Assembly: GCF_001612825.1 (NCBI RefSeq) | Contig: NZ_BDBE01000018.1 | Coordinates: forward strand, 1-42,757 | DNA length: 42,757 nt | Source: Nocardia caishijiensis NBRC 108228 | GTDB taxonomy: Bacteria > Actinomycetota > Actinomycetes > Mycobacteriales > Mycobacteriaceae | Direction: 5' to 3' | Part shown: piece after piece, positions 35,949 through 42,757 of the stretch | Position numbering within the stretch: the first letter of the stretch is position 1 | Layout: each line of letters opens with the position of its first letter | Position numbers and translations under genes: made by a program | Notes under the pieces: generated by a model | Told to the model about the DNA's origin: nothing | Seen by the model: the letters and a program-made list of their open reading frames with translations, nothing else | Databases searched by the model: none

Positions 35949-36439
35949 GCGCCGTATCGCAGGTGATCGACGAGACACTGCGCGACCGGGAGATCGAATA
36001 CACCCGCCACGGTGACGACACGTTCATCGTGGTGCTGCCCGGCGAACGCAAGCTCAAGACCACGGTGATGCTCACCGTCGGCAAGCACGGCGTGCGGATC
36101 GAGTCCTTCGTCTGCCGCAAACCCGACGAGAACTTCGAAGGCGTCTACAAGTACCTGCTGCGCCGCAACCGTCGCCTCTACGGTGTGGCCTACACCCTCG
36201 ACAACGTCGGCGACATCTATCTGGTCGGTCGTATGTCGAGCGAATCGGTGACGCCCGACGAACTCGACCGCGTGTTCGGTCAGATCCTCGAGGCCGTCGA
36301 CACCGACTTCAACATGCTGTTGGAGCTCGGTTTCGCGGAATCCATTCGTAAGGAATGGAAGTGGCGCGTCTCGCGCGGAGAGTCGCTGAAGAACCTGCGC
36401 GCCTTCGAACATCTCATCGACGAGGCCGACAAGGTATGA
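35945..36439 (+). CDS. YbjN-domain protein (Rv0487-like)
   Basis: A 164-aa cytoplasmic protein: [55 protein letters not shown] and a C-terminal helix. YbjN folds resemble type III secretion chaperones; no activity is established. GTG 35945 overlaps the mshA stop, with AGGAG upstream. Conserved directly after mshA in mycolata, suggesting a link with mycothiol metabolism, unproven. Confidence 0.87.
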   Translation: MSAVSQVIDETLRDREIEYTRHGDDTFIVVLPGERKLKTTVMLTVGKHGVRIESFVCRKPDENFEGVYKYLLRRNRRLYGVAYTLDNVGDIYLVGRMSSESVTPDELDRVFGQILEAVDTDFNMLLELGFAESIRKEWKWRVSRGESLKNLRAFEHLIDEADKV

Positions 36440-36441
36440 AA

Positions 36442-36472
36442 AACGCGGGTGCCGTTGTGCGGCACCCGCGTT
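36442..36472 (+). terminator. Hairpin terminator after mshA-ybjN operon
   Basis: Perfect 13-bp stem AACGCGGGTGCCG (36442-36454) with 36460-36472 around loop TTGTG, right after the stop at 36439. An A-run precedes and TT ends the arm, so it can work for both strands and also for the convergent lipase. Confidence 0.85.
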
Positions 36473-36482
36473 CGGGTCCTTC

Positions 36483-37658
36483 TCAGCAGGTGGTCGGCAC
36501 CGGTTCGTCACGGAAGCGGGACTCCACGTAATTCCACGCGTCGACGAATCCGGCCACCGCCGCCGTCATGTGTTCGGCGATGTCGTAGGTCGCCAGCTTC
36601 ACCGGTGCGCCCGCACCGCACCAGTGCGACACGGTCTCGGCGACCGGGCCGTACGGGGTGAGGGTGTCGTAGCGGCCCTGCCAGATGTAGGTCGGCGCGG
36701 CCGGGGCACCCTCGTAGTGCACGATGCTGTTCTCGCGCAGCACACCACGCGCCACCTGGCTCGACAGCAGTTCCTTCGACGCGGCCATCTGCTCGGCGTT
36801 GCGGAAGATGCCGTGGAACAGCAGGAAGCGACGGCAGGCGTCCTTGGTGAACTCACGGAACCACAGGCCGGTCTCGTTGAGCTGATCCGACACCGGCACC
36901 CGGTCCGGGTACTCGCGTTCGATACCCATGGCGGCCGCGAAGGCCAGGCCGAAACCGGGGTGCGGTGCGAAACCGAGGGCGTCGGCCATCAGTTCGAGGT
37001 CGCTGGGGATGCCACCGGCGACCACCGCGGCCAGCTTCAGCTCGGGGGCGTACTCCGGCTGCAACGCACCGGCCCACGCGGTGGCCATGCCGCCGCCCGA
37101 GTACCCGGCCAGCGCCACCGGCGAACCGCCGAGGCCGAGCTCGGTGACCTTCTGCACCGCCCGCACGCTGTCGAGGGTGACCATGCCGCTCATCCGCGCC
37201 GCACCGTAGGCGACGGTCGGGCCGAGGTAGTCGGGCACCGACACCGCCCAGCCGCGGCCGATCGGCAGCATCGCGCCGGGCGCGTCCTGCAGCTCACCGT
37301 TGAACAGCGACTTCGACGGGTTGCACCGGGTACCGATGGAATTGATCAGCGCCTGGTAGGAAACCAGCGGCGGGCTCTGCACGCCGATCGGCATGAAGAC
37401 GGTGGTCACGCCCATGATCGCGTCGCCCGCCGAGTTGGTGGAACGGAACGCGACCTGCCAGCCTTCCGTGCCCGGGTAGAGCATCGTGTCGATGCGGCGC
37501 GTGCGGACCACGTCACCCGGGGCCGACGCGGCGATGTCGGCCGGTGCGGTGAAGAACGGGTCGGGATCGGGCGTCGGGTACAGCGGGTTGGCACCCGCGG
37601 GAGCGGCGAGGAAGCTTACCGAGAGCAGGCTCAACACCAGAACTACTAATTTCGACAC
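36483..37658 (-). CDS. Secreted lipase (secretory lipase family)
   Basis: A 391-aa protein. The signal peptide (KLVVLVLSLLSVSFLAAPAGA) ends near ANP. The alpha/beta hydrolase core has nucleophile GYSGGG, acid in WQGRYDTLTP and His in DIAEHMTA. This LIP-type family hydrolyses triacylglycerols or other esters outside the cell. Paired cysteines (TRCNPS, DACRRF, HWCGAG, TTC) suit an exported disulfide protein. GTG 37658 is preceded by AAGGAAAG. Divergent from the ROK gene. Confidence 0.9.
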   Translation of the reverse strand: MSKLVVLVLSLLSVSFLAAPAGANPLYPTPDPDPFFTAPADIAASAPGDVVRTRRIDTMLYPGTEGWQVAFRSTNSAGDAIMGVTTVFMPIGVQSPPLVSYQALINSIGTRCNPSKSLFNGELQDAPGAMLPIGRGWAVSVPDYLGPTVAYGAARMSGMVTLDSVRAVQKVTELGLGGSPVALAGYSGGGMATAWAGALQPEYAPELKLAAVVAGGIPSDLELMADALGFAPHPGFGLAFAAAMGIEREYPDRVPVSDQLNETGLWFREFTKDACRRFLLFHGIFRNAEQMAASKELLSSQVARGVLRENSIVHYEGAPAAPTYIWQGRYDTLTPYGPVAETVSHWCGAGAPVKLATYDIAEHMTAAVAGFVDAWNYVESRFRDEPVPTTC

Positions 37659-37847
37659 AACTTTCCTTCATCATCGGTAACGCAGCCCAACGGAATGACC
37701 CGACCCGGGACGAAGTATCCAACGAAAACCGGCGGTGTGGAGCAACCACTAGTCAAAGTGTCCACCGCCACATTTTTGTGAGCGTTCACATCGGCGGATG
37801 GGTCGTGGCTGCTCAACCGGGCGCGCACGGACAGACAGGAGTAGGCG

Positions 37848-38750
37848 ATGGTTGTCCTCGCACTCGACATCGGAGCCACGAAATTCGCTGTAGGAGTGGT
37901 CGATCCGGACTACACCGTGCACTCGGTGCGGCGCGCGCCGGTGGCCGTGGACGACCCGTGGGCGGTGTGTCGTGAGTTACTGCTCGCTGTGGCGGGCGAC
38001 AACGCGGTGCGCGCGGTCGGCATCGGGTCGGCCGGGCCGGTCGACGTGCCCGCCGGGGTGACCCGGCCGCTGAACTTCCCCCAGTGGCGCGCCGGGTTCC
38101 CCATCGTCGACCGGGTGCGCGCGCTGTTCCCCGGGACGGCCGTGCGGTTCGCGATCGACGGCGCGTGTCTCGTGCTCGCCGAACACCGGGTCGGCGGGTT
38201 GCGTGGGCTCGACAACGGACTGGCGTTGACGGTGTCGTCCGGGGTCGGCGGCGGTGTGCTCGCCGACGGACGGGTGCTGCGCGGGCGCACCGGCAACGCG
38301 GGTCACCTCGGTCACATCATCGTGCCCGGCGATGAAACACCCTGTGCCTGCGGTGGATTCGGATGCGTGGAGGCGGTGGCGAGCGGAATGTCGAGCGTGC
38401 GCTGGGCGCGTGCGCAGGGCTGGGCGGGTGCGACGGGGATCGAACTCGCGCGGTCCGCGCACGACGGCGAACCCGTCGCCGTCGCCGCGCTGGCCCGGGC
38501 CGGGACAGCGCTCGGCCGGGCCGTCTGTTCCGCGGCGGCCCTGCTCGACGTGGACCGCGTGGTGGTCGGCGGCGGCTTCGCCGAGTCCGGGGAACCGCTG
38601 TGGGGGCCGTTGCGCGACGCTGTCGACCGGCACGCGCGCCTCGAATTCATCCACTCACTGACGGTTTCACCGTCGGCGCTGCCCGAGGGGGCCACCTTGG
38701 TCGGCGCGGGCGTGCTCGCCATCGACGAGGTGGCAGAATACCGCCCATGA
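37848..38750 (+). CDS. ROK family sugar kinase/glucokinase-like protein
   Basis: A 300-aa protein. Phosphate-binding [15 protein letters not shown], the sugar/catalytic Asp in [12 protein letters not shown] (usually NDANAAALGE, so partly atypical), [11 protein letters not shown] and zinc motif [14 protein letters not shown] kinases phosphorylate glucose or N-acylhexosamines; the loss of the usual Asn before the Asp makes the substrate unclear. AGGAG precedes ATG 37848. The stop overlaps the gpmA start (ATGA), linking it to glycolysis. Confidence 0.88.
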   Translation: MVVLALDIGATKFAVGVVDPDYTVHSVRRAPVAVDDPWAVCRELLLAVAGDNAVRAVGIGSAGPVDVPAGVTRPLNFPQWRAGFPIVDRVRALFPGTAVRFAIDGACLVLAEHRVGGLRGLDNGLALTVSSGVGGGVLADGRVLRGRTGNAGHLGHIIVPGDETPCACGGFGCVEAVASGMSSVRWARAQGWAGATGIELARSAHDGEPVAVAALARAGTALGRAVCSAAALLDVDRVVVGGGFAESGEPLWGPLRDAVDRHARLEFIHSLTVSPSALPEGATLVGAGVLAIDEVAEYRP

Positions 38751-39484
38751 CCTACACCCTCGTGCTGCTGCGCCACGGCGAGAGCGAATGGAATGCCCTC
38801 AACTTGTTCACCGGCTGGGTGGATGTGCACCTGACCGACAAGGGCATCGCCGAGGGCAAGCGGGCAGGCGAGCTGCTCGCCGAGCACGACGTGCTGCCCG
38901 ACATCGTCTACACCTCGCTGCTGCGCCGCGCGATCAGCACCGCCAACAACGCGCTCGACGCCGCCGACCGCCTCTGGATCCCGGTGATCCGCGACTGGCG
39001 CCTCAACGAGCGCCACTACGGCGACCTGCAGGGCAAGAACAAGGAGCAGGTCCGCGAACAGTACGGCCAGGACCAGTTCATGCTGTGGCGGCGCAGCTAC
39101 GACACCCCGCCCCCGCCCATCGCTGACGACAACGAGTACAGCCAGGAAGGCGACCCCCGTTACGCGGGCATCGAGGTCCCCAAGACCGAGTGCCTCAAAG
39201 ATGTGGTCGCCCGCATGATCCCGTACTGGGAGAACACCATCTCCAAGGAACTGCGCACCGGCAAAACGGTCCTGGTGGCAGCCCACGGCAACTCCCTGCG
39301 CGCCCTGGTGAAGCACCTCGACGGCATCTCCGACGAGGACATCTCCGGCCTCAACATCCCCACCGGCATCCCCCTGCGCTACGAACTCGACGAGAACCTG
39401 CGCCCGATCAAGCCCGCCGAATACCTGGACCCCGAAGCCGCCGCCGCGGGCGCGGCCGCCGTGGCCAACCAGGGCGGGAAGTAG
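38747..39484 (+). CDS. gpmA: 2,3-bisphosphoglycerate-dependent phosphoglycerate mutase
   Basis: A 245-aa protein: phosphohistidine motif [41 protein letters not shown] and the second His in [10 protein letters not shown]. It interconverts 3- and 2-phosphoglycerate in glycolysis. It is the Rv0489 (gpm1) equivalent, upstream of senX3-regX3 as in mycobacteria, but DoxX and HxlR-like genes are inserted between. Confidence 0.96.
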   Translation: MTYTLVLLRHGESEWNALNLFTGWVDVHLTDKGIAEGKRAGELLAEHDVLPDIVYTSLLRRAISTANNALDAADRLWIPVIRDWRLNERHYGDLQGKNKEQVREQYGQDQFMLWRRSYDTPPPPIADDNEYSQEGDPRYAGIEVPKTECLKDVVARMIPYWENTISKELRTGKTVLVAAHGNSLRALVKHLDGISDEDISGLNIPTGIPLRYELDENLRPIKPAEYLDPEAAAAGAAAVANQGGK

Positions 39485-39496
39485 TCGTTCGACGAC

Positions 39497-39530
39497 GTCG
39501 GCCCCGCATCGCGCGTTCGATGCGGGGCCG
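39497..39530 (+). terminator. Hairpin terminator after gpmA
   Basis: A perfect 14-bp stem (39497-39510 with 39517-39530) around loop CGCGTT, then GTTGTTT. The strongest intrinsic terminator-like site in the window. Confidence 0.87.
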
Positions 39531-39618
39531 AGTTGTTTCGTCCGATGTCACACTCCGGGACGCTGTGTCGTCGGTTCGGTAGATACCGCGAGAAGCGCGG
39601 TCGCCGAAGGAGAGTGCC

Positions 39619-39966
39619 ATGTCCACCGCCTACGTCATCGTCACCGTCGTCGCCGCGCTCTGGGTGGGGTTCTCGGCGTTCTCGCTGCTTCGTCGGGCGG
39701 CTTTCGTCGTCGATCCGCTCATTGATTACGGGGTGCCGGAGAGCTGGTGGACGCCGTTGGGTGTCGCCAAAGGGGCTGGGGCGGTGGGGTTGCTGGTCGG
39801 GCTGTGGGCGCCGGTGGTCGGAGTGGCCGCGGCGGTAGGGCTGATTCTCTATTTCACCGGGGCGGTGGTGACGGTGTTGCGGGCCCGCTCGTACAAGACC
39901 GTCGCGTTTCCGGTGCTGTACCTGGCTCCGGTCGCGGTGGCGCTCGGATTGGGGCTTGCCGCCTAG
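39619..39966 (+). CDS. DoxX-like small membrane protein
   Basis: A 115-aa protein with four predicted helices and the DoxX-like pattern: VGFSAFSLLRRAAFV, GVPESWWTPLGVAKGAGAVG, an LLVGLWAPVVG helix and a final LYLAPVAVALGLGLA. Functions in the family include redox-linked membrane roles; here unknown. It starts after the gpmA terminator with AAGGAGAG upstream, and was probably co-transcribed with the HxlR-like gene. Confidence 0.85.
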   Translation: MSTAYVIVTVVAALWVGFSAFSLLRRAAFVVDPLIDYGVPESWWTPLGVAKGAGAVGLLVGLWAPVVGVAAAVGLILYFTGAVVTVLRARSYKTVAFPVLYLAPVAVALGLGLAA

Positions 39967-40027
39967 GAATTCGCACGGGCGTCGGCGCCCGAGCGGCACC
40001 GGCCCCGCCGACGCTGGAGATTTCGAC

Positions 40028-40045
40028 AGGCACCTCCGGGTGCCT
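40028..40045 (+). terminator. Weak hairpin between DoxX and HxlR-like genes
   Basis: AGGCACC/GGTGCCT 7-bp stem, loop TCCG, 62 bases after the DoxX stop. It lies between two direct copies of TTCGACAGGC (40022-40031 and 40061-40070). Either a weak terminator or part of a small insertion. Confidence 0.4.
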
Positions 40046-40065
40046 CACGGTGCTGCCACATTCGA

Positions 40066-40443
40066 CAGGCGACCGAACCGGCCCGCTTCGCTCCCTATGG
40101 TGATTTCGAGGCCGACTGTCCGGCCGGACTCGGCGTCGATCTGTTCGGCAACAGGTGGTTGCCGGTGGTCGTGTACATGCTCAGGGATGGTCCGCAACGT
40201 CACAGCGAACTTCTCGCGGGCATCGGCGGCATCAGCCAGAAGATGCTGACGCAGACACTGCGGCGGATGGAACGGATGACGCTCGTACGCAGGCGTCGGT
40301 ACGCTGAAGCGCCGCCACGCGTCGAATACGAACTCACCGGATCCGGCCGCGATCTGCTCGTCCCGATTCATGCGCTCGGTGCATGGGTCGAGGTGCACGG
40401 GGCCGAGGTGAACGCCGCGCCGCACGGCGAAACCGAGCCCTGA
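40066..40443 (+). pseudogene. HxlR-family regulator with no normal start codon
   Basis: In frame, the HxlR signature begins well upstream of any start: residues EPARFAPYGDFEADCPAG (from about 40075, with the conserved sensor-type Cys-Pro), then DLFGNRWLPVVVYMLRDG, QRHSELLAGIGGISQKMLTQTLRRME and the wing RVEYELTGSGRDL. From the DoxX stop at 39964 to 40159 the frame has no ATG, GTG or TTG; the first is TTG 40159, inside helix 1. Where homologues start with Met-Thr-Glu, this gene has GCG-ACC-GAA (40069-40077). So it is decayed, uses a rare start, makes a truncated 94-aa product, or the sequence has an error. Intact HxlR proteins are usually thiol- or aldehyde-responsive regulators. Confidence 0.6.
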
Positions 40444-40469
40444 CACGCCCGGCGGCCCACCGGGTGCCC

Positions 40470-40491
40470 GCTGGGTGAACGGGGGACGAAC
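40470..40491 (-). promoter_or_regulatory. PHO-box-like direct repeats upstream of senX3-regX3
   Basis: Read on the minus strand: GTTCGTCCCCC then GTTCACCCAGC, two adjacent 11-base units beginning GTTC, with a weaker third unit (GGGCACCCGGT) beyond, at 40459-40469. The 11-base unit and the GTTCACC core are those of actinobacterial phosphate-regulator boxes. The site is about 84 bases before the senX3 start, fitting autoregulation by RegX3. Confidence 0.5.
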
Positions 40492-40561
40492 ACCACCCCA
40501 AGGGCCCGTGACCTGCGCGAAACTTCACCCCACCCGGCGCCGGGAAGTCGGTGTGCACTCG

Positions 40562-40567
40562 TACGAT
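40562..40567 (+). promoter_or_regulatory. Possible -10 of senX3, leaderless transcript
   Basis: TACGAT fits TANNNT and ends 7 bases before GTG 40575, so transcription would begin at or next to the start codon. No Shine-Dalgarno is seen before this GTG, which also points to a leaderless message, common in this order. Confidence 0.45.
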
Positions 40568-40574
40568 CAATATC

Positions 40575-41813
40575 GTGAGCGTTCCGCAGGCCGTGCTGTT
40601 GGCAGTCCTCGCGGCTGTCGTCGGACTGGCAGTCGGGGGCCTGCTGATCCCCTACGTCAATGCCAGGCAGGCGGCGCGGACCCAGGAGGACACCGGGCTC
40701 ACCATGTCGCAGGTGCTCGACCTCATCGTCCTCGCCTCCGAGAGCGGCATCGCCGTGGTCGACGAATACCGCGACGTGGTGCTGGTGAACCCACGCGCCG
40801 AGGAACTCGGCCTGGTCCGCAACCGGCTGCTCGACGAACGGGCCTGGTCGGCGGTCGAGAAAGTCCTCGCCACCGGCGAATCCGCCGAGTTCGACCTCAC
40901 CGCGAAGAACCCGTCGCCCGGTCGCGGCCGCATCGCGGTGCGCGGGATCGCCCGCAAACTCTCCCGCGAGGAGACCAGCTTCGTCGTGCTGTTCGCCGAC
41001 GACGACTCCGAGCAGGCCCGCATGGAGGCGACCAGGCGCGATTTCGTCGCCAACGTCAGCCACGAACTCAAGACGCCGGTCGGCGCGATGAGCCTGCTCG
41101 CCGAGGCCATGCTCGAATCCGCCGACGATCCCGACGCGGTGCGCCACTTCGGCTCCCGGGTGCTCGCCGAGTCCCGGCGCCTCGGGAAGATGGTGACCGA
41201 GCTGATCGCGCTGTCGCGGTTGCAGGGTGCGGAGAAGTTGCCCGACCTGGCCGTCGTCGACGTCGACACGGTGGTGCAGCAGGCGGTCGACCGCTCGCGC
41301 ACCGCCGCCGAAGCCGCGGGCATCACCGTGAGCACCGACCGGCCGAGCGGGCTGGAAGTGCTCGGCGACGAAACGCTGCTGGTGACCGCGCTGTCGAACC
41401 TGGTGGAGAACGCCATCGCGTACTCGCCGCAGGGTTCGCACGTGTCGGTGAGCCGCTCGTTGCGCGGCGATCACGTCGCGATGGCCGTCACCGACCGCGG
41501 CATCGGCATCGCGAAAGAAGACCAGGAACGGGTGTTCGAGCGGTTCTTCCGCTCCGACAAGGCTCGCTCCCGCTCGACCGGCGGTACCGGGCTCGGCCTG
41601 GCCATCGTCAAACACGTGGCGGCCAACCACAACGGTGAGATCACCTTGTGGAGCAAACTTGGCACCGGCTCGACGTTCACCCTGCGCATCCCCGCCCATC
41701 TGGAAACCGATGGGGACGAGGATGCCGGGCAGACGCCCGAGCCCGCCACGAGAGAAACCATCGTCCAGCGCAATCCCGCTGGACGAACGAACGGTGTGGA
41801 GGCACGCAGATGA
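40575..41813 (+). CDS. senX3: Phosphate-sensing two-component histidine kinase SenX3
   Basis: A 412-aa protein: an N-terminal membrane segment pair ([20 protein letters not shown]), a PAS-like region (about 45-145), HisKA with [11 protein letters not shown] (H163) and HATPase with [25 protein letters not shown] and [10 protein letters not shown]. The sequence around the phosphorylated His and ATP lid is nearly that of mycobacterial SenX3. It phosphorylates RegX3 when phosphate is scarce. The last 50 residues are polar and variable. ATGA overlap with regX3; the mycobacterial MIRU repeats between the two genes are absent. Confidence 0.95.
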   Translation: MSVPQAVLLAVLAAVVGLAVGGLLIPYVNARQAARTQEDTGLTMSQVLDLIVLASESGIAVVDEYRDVVLVNPRAEELGLVRNRLLDERAWSAVEKVLATGESAEFDLTAKNPSPGRGRIAVRGIARKLSREETSFVVLFADDDSEQARMEATRRDFVANVSHELKTPVGAMSLLAEAMLESADDPDAVRHFGSRVLAESRRLGKMVTELIALSRLQGAEKLPDLAVVDVDTVVQQAVDRSRTAAEAAGITVSTDRPSGLEVLGDETLLVTALSNLVENAIAYSPQGSHVSVSRSLRGDHVAMAVTDRGIGIAKEDQERVFERFFRSDKARSRSTGGTGLGLAIVKHVAANHNGEITLWSKLGTGSTFTLRIPAHLETDGDEDAGQTPEPATRETIVQRNPAGRTNGVEARR

Positions 41814-42499
41814 CGAGTGTGTTGATCGTCGAAGACGAGGAGTCGCTGGCCGATCCGCTGGCGTTCCTGCTGCGCAAGGAAGGCTTCGACGTCACCATCG
41901 CCGGTGACGGGCCCGCCGCGCTGGCCGAATTCGACCGCTCCGGCGCCGATATCGTCCTGCTCGACCTCATGCTGCCCGGCATGAGCGGCACCGACGTGTG
42001 CAAGCAGCTGCGCACCCGCAGCGGCGTGCCTGTCATCATGGTGACCGCGCGCGACAGTGAGATCGACAAGGTCGTCGGGCTCGAACTCGGCGCCGACGAC
42101 TACGTCACCAAGCCGTACTCCGCGCGCGAGCTCATCGCCCGCATCCGCGCGGTGCTGCGTCGCGGGGCCGGGGACGAGCTCGATTCCGGCAGCGAGAACG
42201 GTGTCCTCGAGGCCGGGCCGGTCCGAATGGATGTGGATCGCCACACGGTGCACGTCAACGGCGGACAGGTCACCCTCCCGCTCAAGGAGTTCGACCTGCT
42301 CGAGTACCTGCTGCGCAACTCGGGCCGCGTGCTGACCCGTGGTCAGCTGATCGACCGAGTCTGGGGCGCGGACTACGTAGGCGACACCAAGACCCTCGAC
42401 GTGCACGTCAAGCGTCTGCGCTCGAAGATCGAGGCCGACCCGGCGAAGCCGGAACACCTGGTAACCGTGCGTGGCTTGGGCTACAAGCTCGAGGCCTAA
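41810..42499 (+). CDS. regX3: Response regulator RegX3
   Basis: A 229-aa OmpR/PhoB-type regulator. Receiver: acidic pocket at D9, phospho-acceptor D52 (LLDLMLPG), T79 and K101 (TKPY). C-terminal winged helix: [31 protein letters not shown] and [15 protein letters not shown]. Activates phosphate-uptake and scavenging genes in relatives, and probably its own operon. No terminator hairpin is seen after it before the repeats begin. Confidence 0.96.
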   Translation: MTSVLIVEDEESLADPLAFLLRKEGFDVTIAGDGPAALAEFDRSGADIVLLDLMLPGMSGTDVCKQLRTRSGVPVIMVTARDSEIDKVVGLELGADDYVTKPYSARELIARIRAVLRRGAGDELDSGSENGVLEAGPVRMDVDRHTVHVNGGQVTLPLKEFDLLEYLLRNSGRVLTRGQLIDRVWGADYVGDTKTLDVHVKRLRSKIEADPAKPEHLVTVRGLGYKLEA

Positions 42500-42556
42500 C
42501 CCCACCCCGAAACCCAGCCCGCCACAACCGCACTCCCAGCCCCACCCGACCGGCCC

Positions 42557-42757
42557 TCCATGACCGCGCTCGGGTGGTGCTGTTGGGGCAGCGAGTGGAG
42601 TACGTTGCGGACCTGAGCGATGCCGCCCGAATAGCATTCCCGGCAGTCCGCCGTGACCACGCTCGAGTGGTGCTGTGGTGCGGGGAGTGGAGTACGTTGC
42701 GGACCTGAGTGACGCCCGCCCTGAACAGGATTCCCACCAGTCCGCCATGACAGCATT
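42557..42757 (+). repeat. Direct repeats of about 92 bp, two copies and a third begun
   Basis: Unit 1 is 42557-42646, unit 2 is 42647-42740, and a third begins at 42741 and runs off the end. Each has a start near TCCGCCRTGACC, a CTCGRGTGGTGCTG segment, and a 25-base core identical in both (42593-42617 and 42685-42709; includes GAGTGGAGTACGTTGCGG). Unit 2 can form a small ACCAC/GTGGT hairpin. No coding frame is supported. The final 19 bases equal the reverse complement of bases 1-19, so the family is dispersed, not only local. Confidence 0.8.

Noticed and set aside
33408..35978. 856-aa minus-strand open frame
   Set aside because: Shadow of the Ag85-like and mshA genes; no recognisable domain.
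40097..40249. Alternative frame starting ATG 40097 as the real gene near the HxlR signature
   Set aside because: Its product has no similarity to anything recognised, whereas the other frame has continuous HxlR motifs.
41750..41815. MIRU-like repeat between senX3 and regX3
   Set aside because: In mycobacteria repeats separate these genes; here they overlap by 4 bases with no repeat.
1..42757. Composite transposon or integrated element bounded by the 19-bp inverted ends
   Set aside because: No transposase or integrase, the ends belong to a repeat that continues outward, and the interior is mostly core genes; contig breaks in a repeat are simpler.
42500..42757. CRISPR array at the right end
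   Set aside because: Repeats are about 92 bp and adjacent, with no 21-48-bp repeat and unique-spacer pattern, and no cas genes.

Overview
The window is high-GC actinobacterial DNA from a mycolic-acid bacterium, most likely Nocardia or a close relative. Evidence is the lysine-tailed HbhA, an antigen-85-type mycolyltransferase, the mycothiol gene mshA, GTG/TTG starts, and gene order matching Mycobacterium tuberculosis Rv0474-Rv0491. It is densely coding, mostly with 4-bp ATGA/GTGA overlaps and short gaps. I see no rRNA, tRNA, CRISPR array, transposase or prophage gene.

Layout. (1) 1-2.5 kb: a metE-like gene ending in a strong hairpin; the protein has lost three of the four zinc ligands of cobalamin-independent methionine synthase. 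(2) 2.66-7.94 kb: a compact four-gene operon unlike its surroundings: a DUF4365 nuclease-fold protein, an unrecognised 349-aa protein, a small protein with two likely winged helices, and a 1031-aa protein fusing an AAA-type NTPase to a HerA/FtsK-type motor. It resembles a HerA-plus-nuclease antiviral system but matches no named system I know, and is my main candidate for an undescribed system. (3) 7.9-20.0 kb: mostly minus-strand housekeeping and envelope genes: ZIP transporter, AI-2E-family protein, adhC-like dehydrogenase, then (after one plus-strand HtrA/PepA-like protease) a VKOR/DsbA disulfide pair, PPK2, an alanine/glycine symporter, a methyltransferase, a saccharopine-reductase-like protein, an ABC1/AarF kinase and a TetR regulator. 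(4) 20.2-42.5 kb: the conserved Corynebacteriales block: DUF445, XRE regulator plus hbhA, DUF2516, deoC, DUF2993, DUF2505 genes, murB, an SDR, mshA, YbjN-like, gpmA, senX3-regX3. Lineage-specific insertions sit between them: hydrolases, purU, GNAT, a lone AbiEi-like protein, a methyltransferase, mscL, an Ag85-like protein, a secreted lipase, ROK kinase, DoxX and a damaged HxlR gene. (5) 42.5-42.76 kb: non-coding DNA with roughly 92-bp direct repeats; its last 19 bases are the exact reverse complement of the first 19 bases of the window.

Themes. Phosphate sensing and storage (senX3-regX3 with PHO-box-like repeats, PPK2), envelope building (murB, Ag85-like, HbhA, DUF2993), redox and thiol maintenance (mshA, DsbA/VKOR, AdhC) and central carbon metabolism (gpmA, ROK, deoC) share the region with the putative defence operon. 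Starts, motif positions and hairpins were read by eye; family assignments come from recognised motifs and remembered homologues, not from searches.
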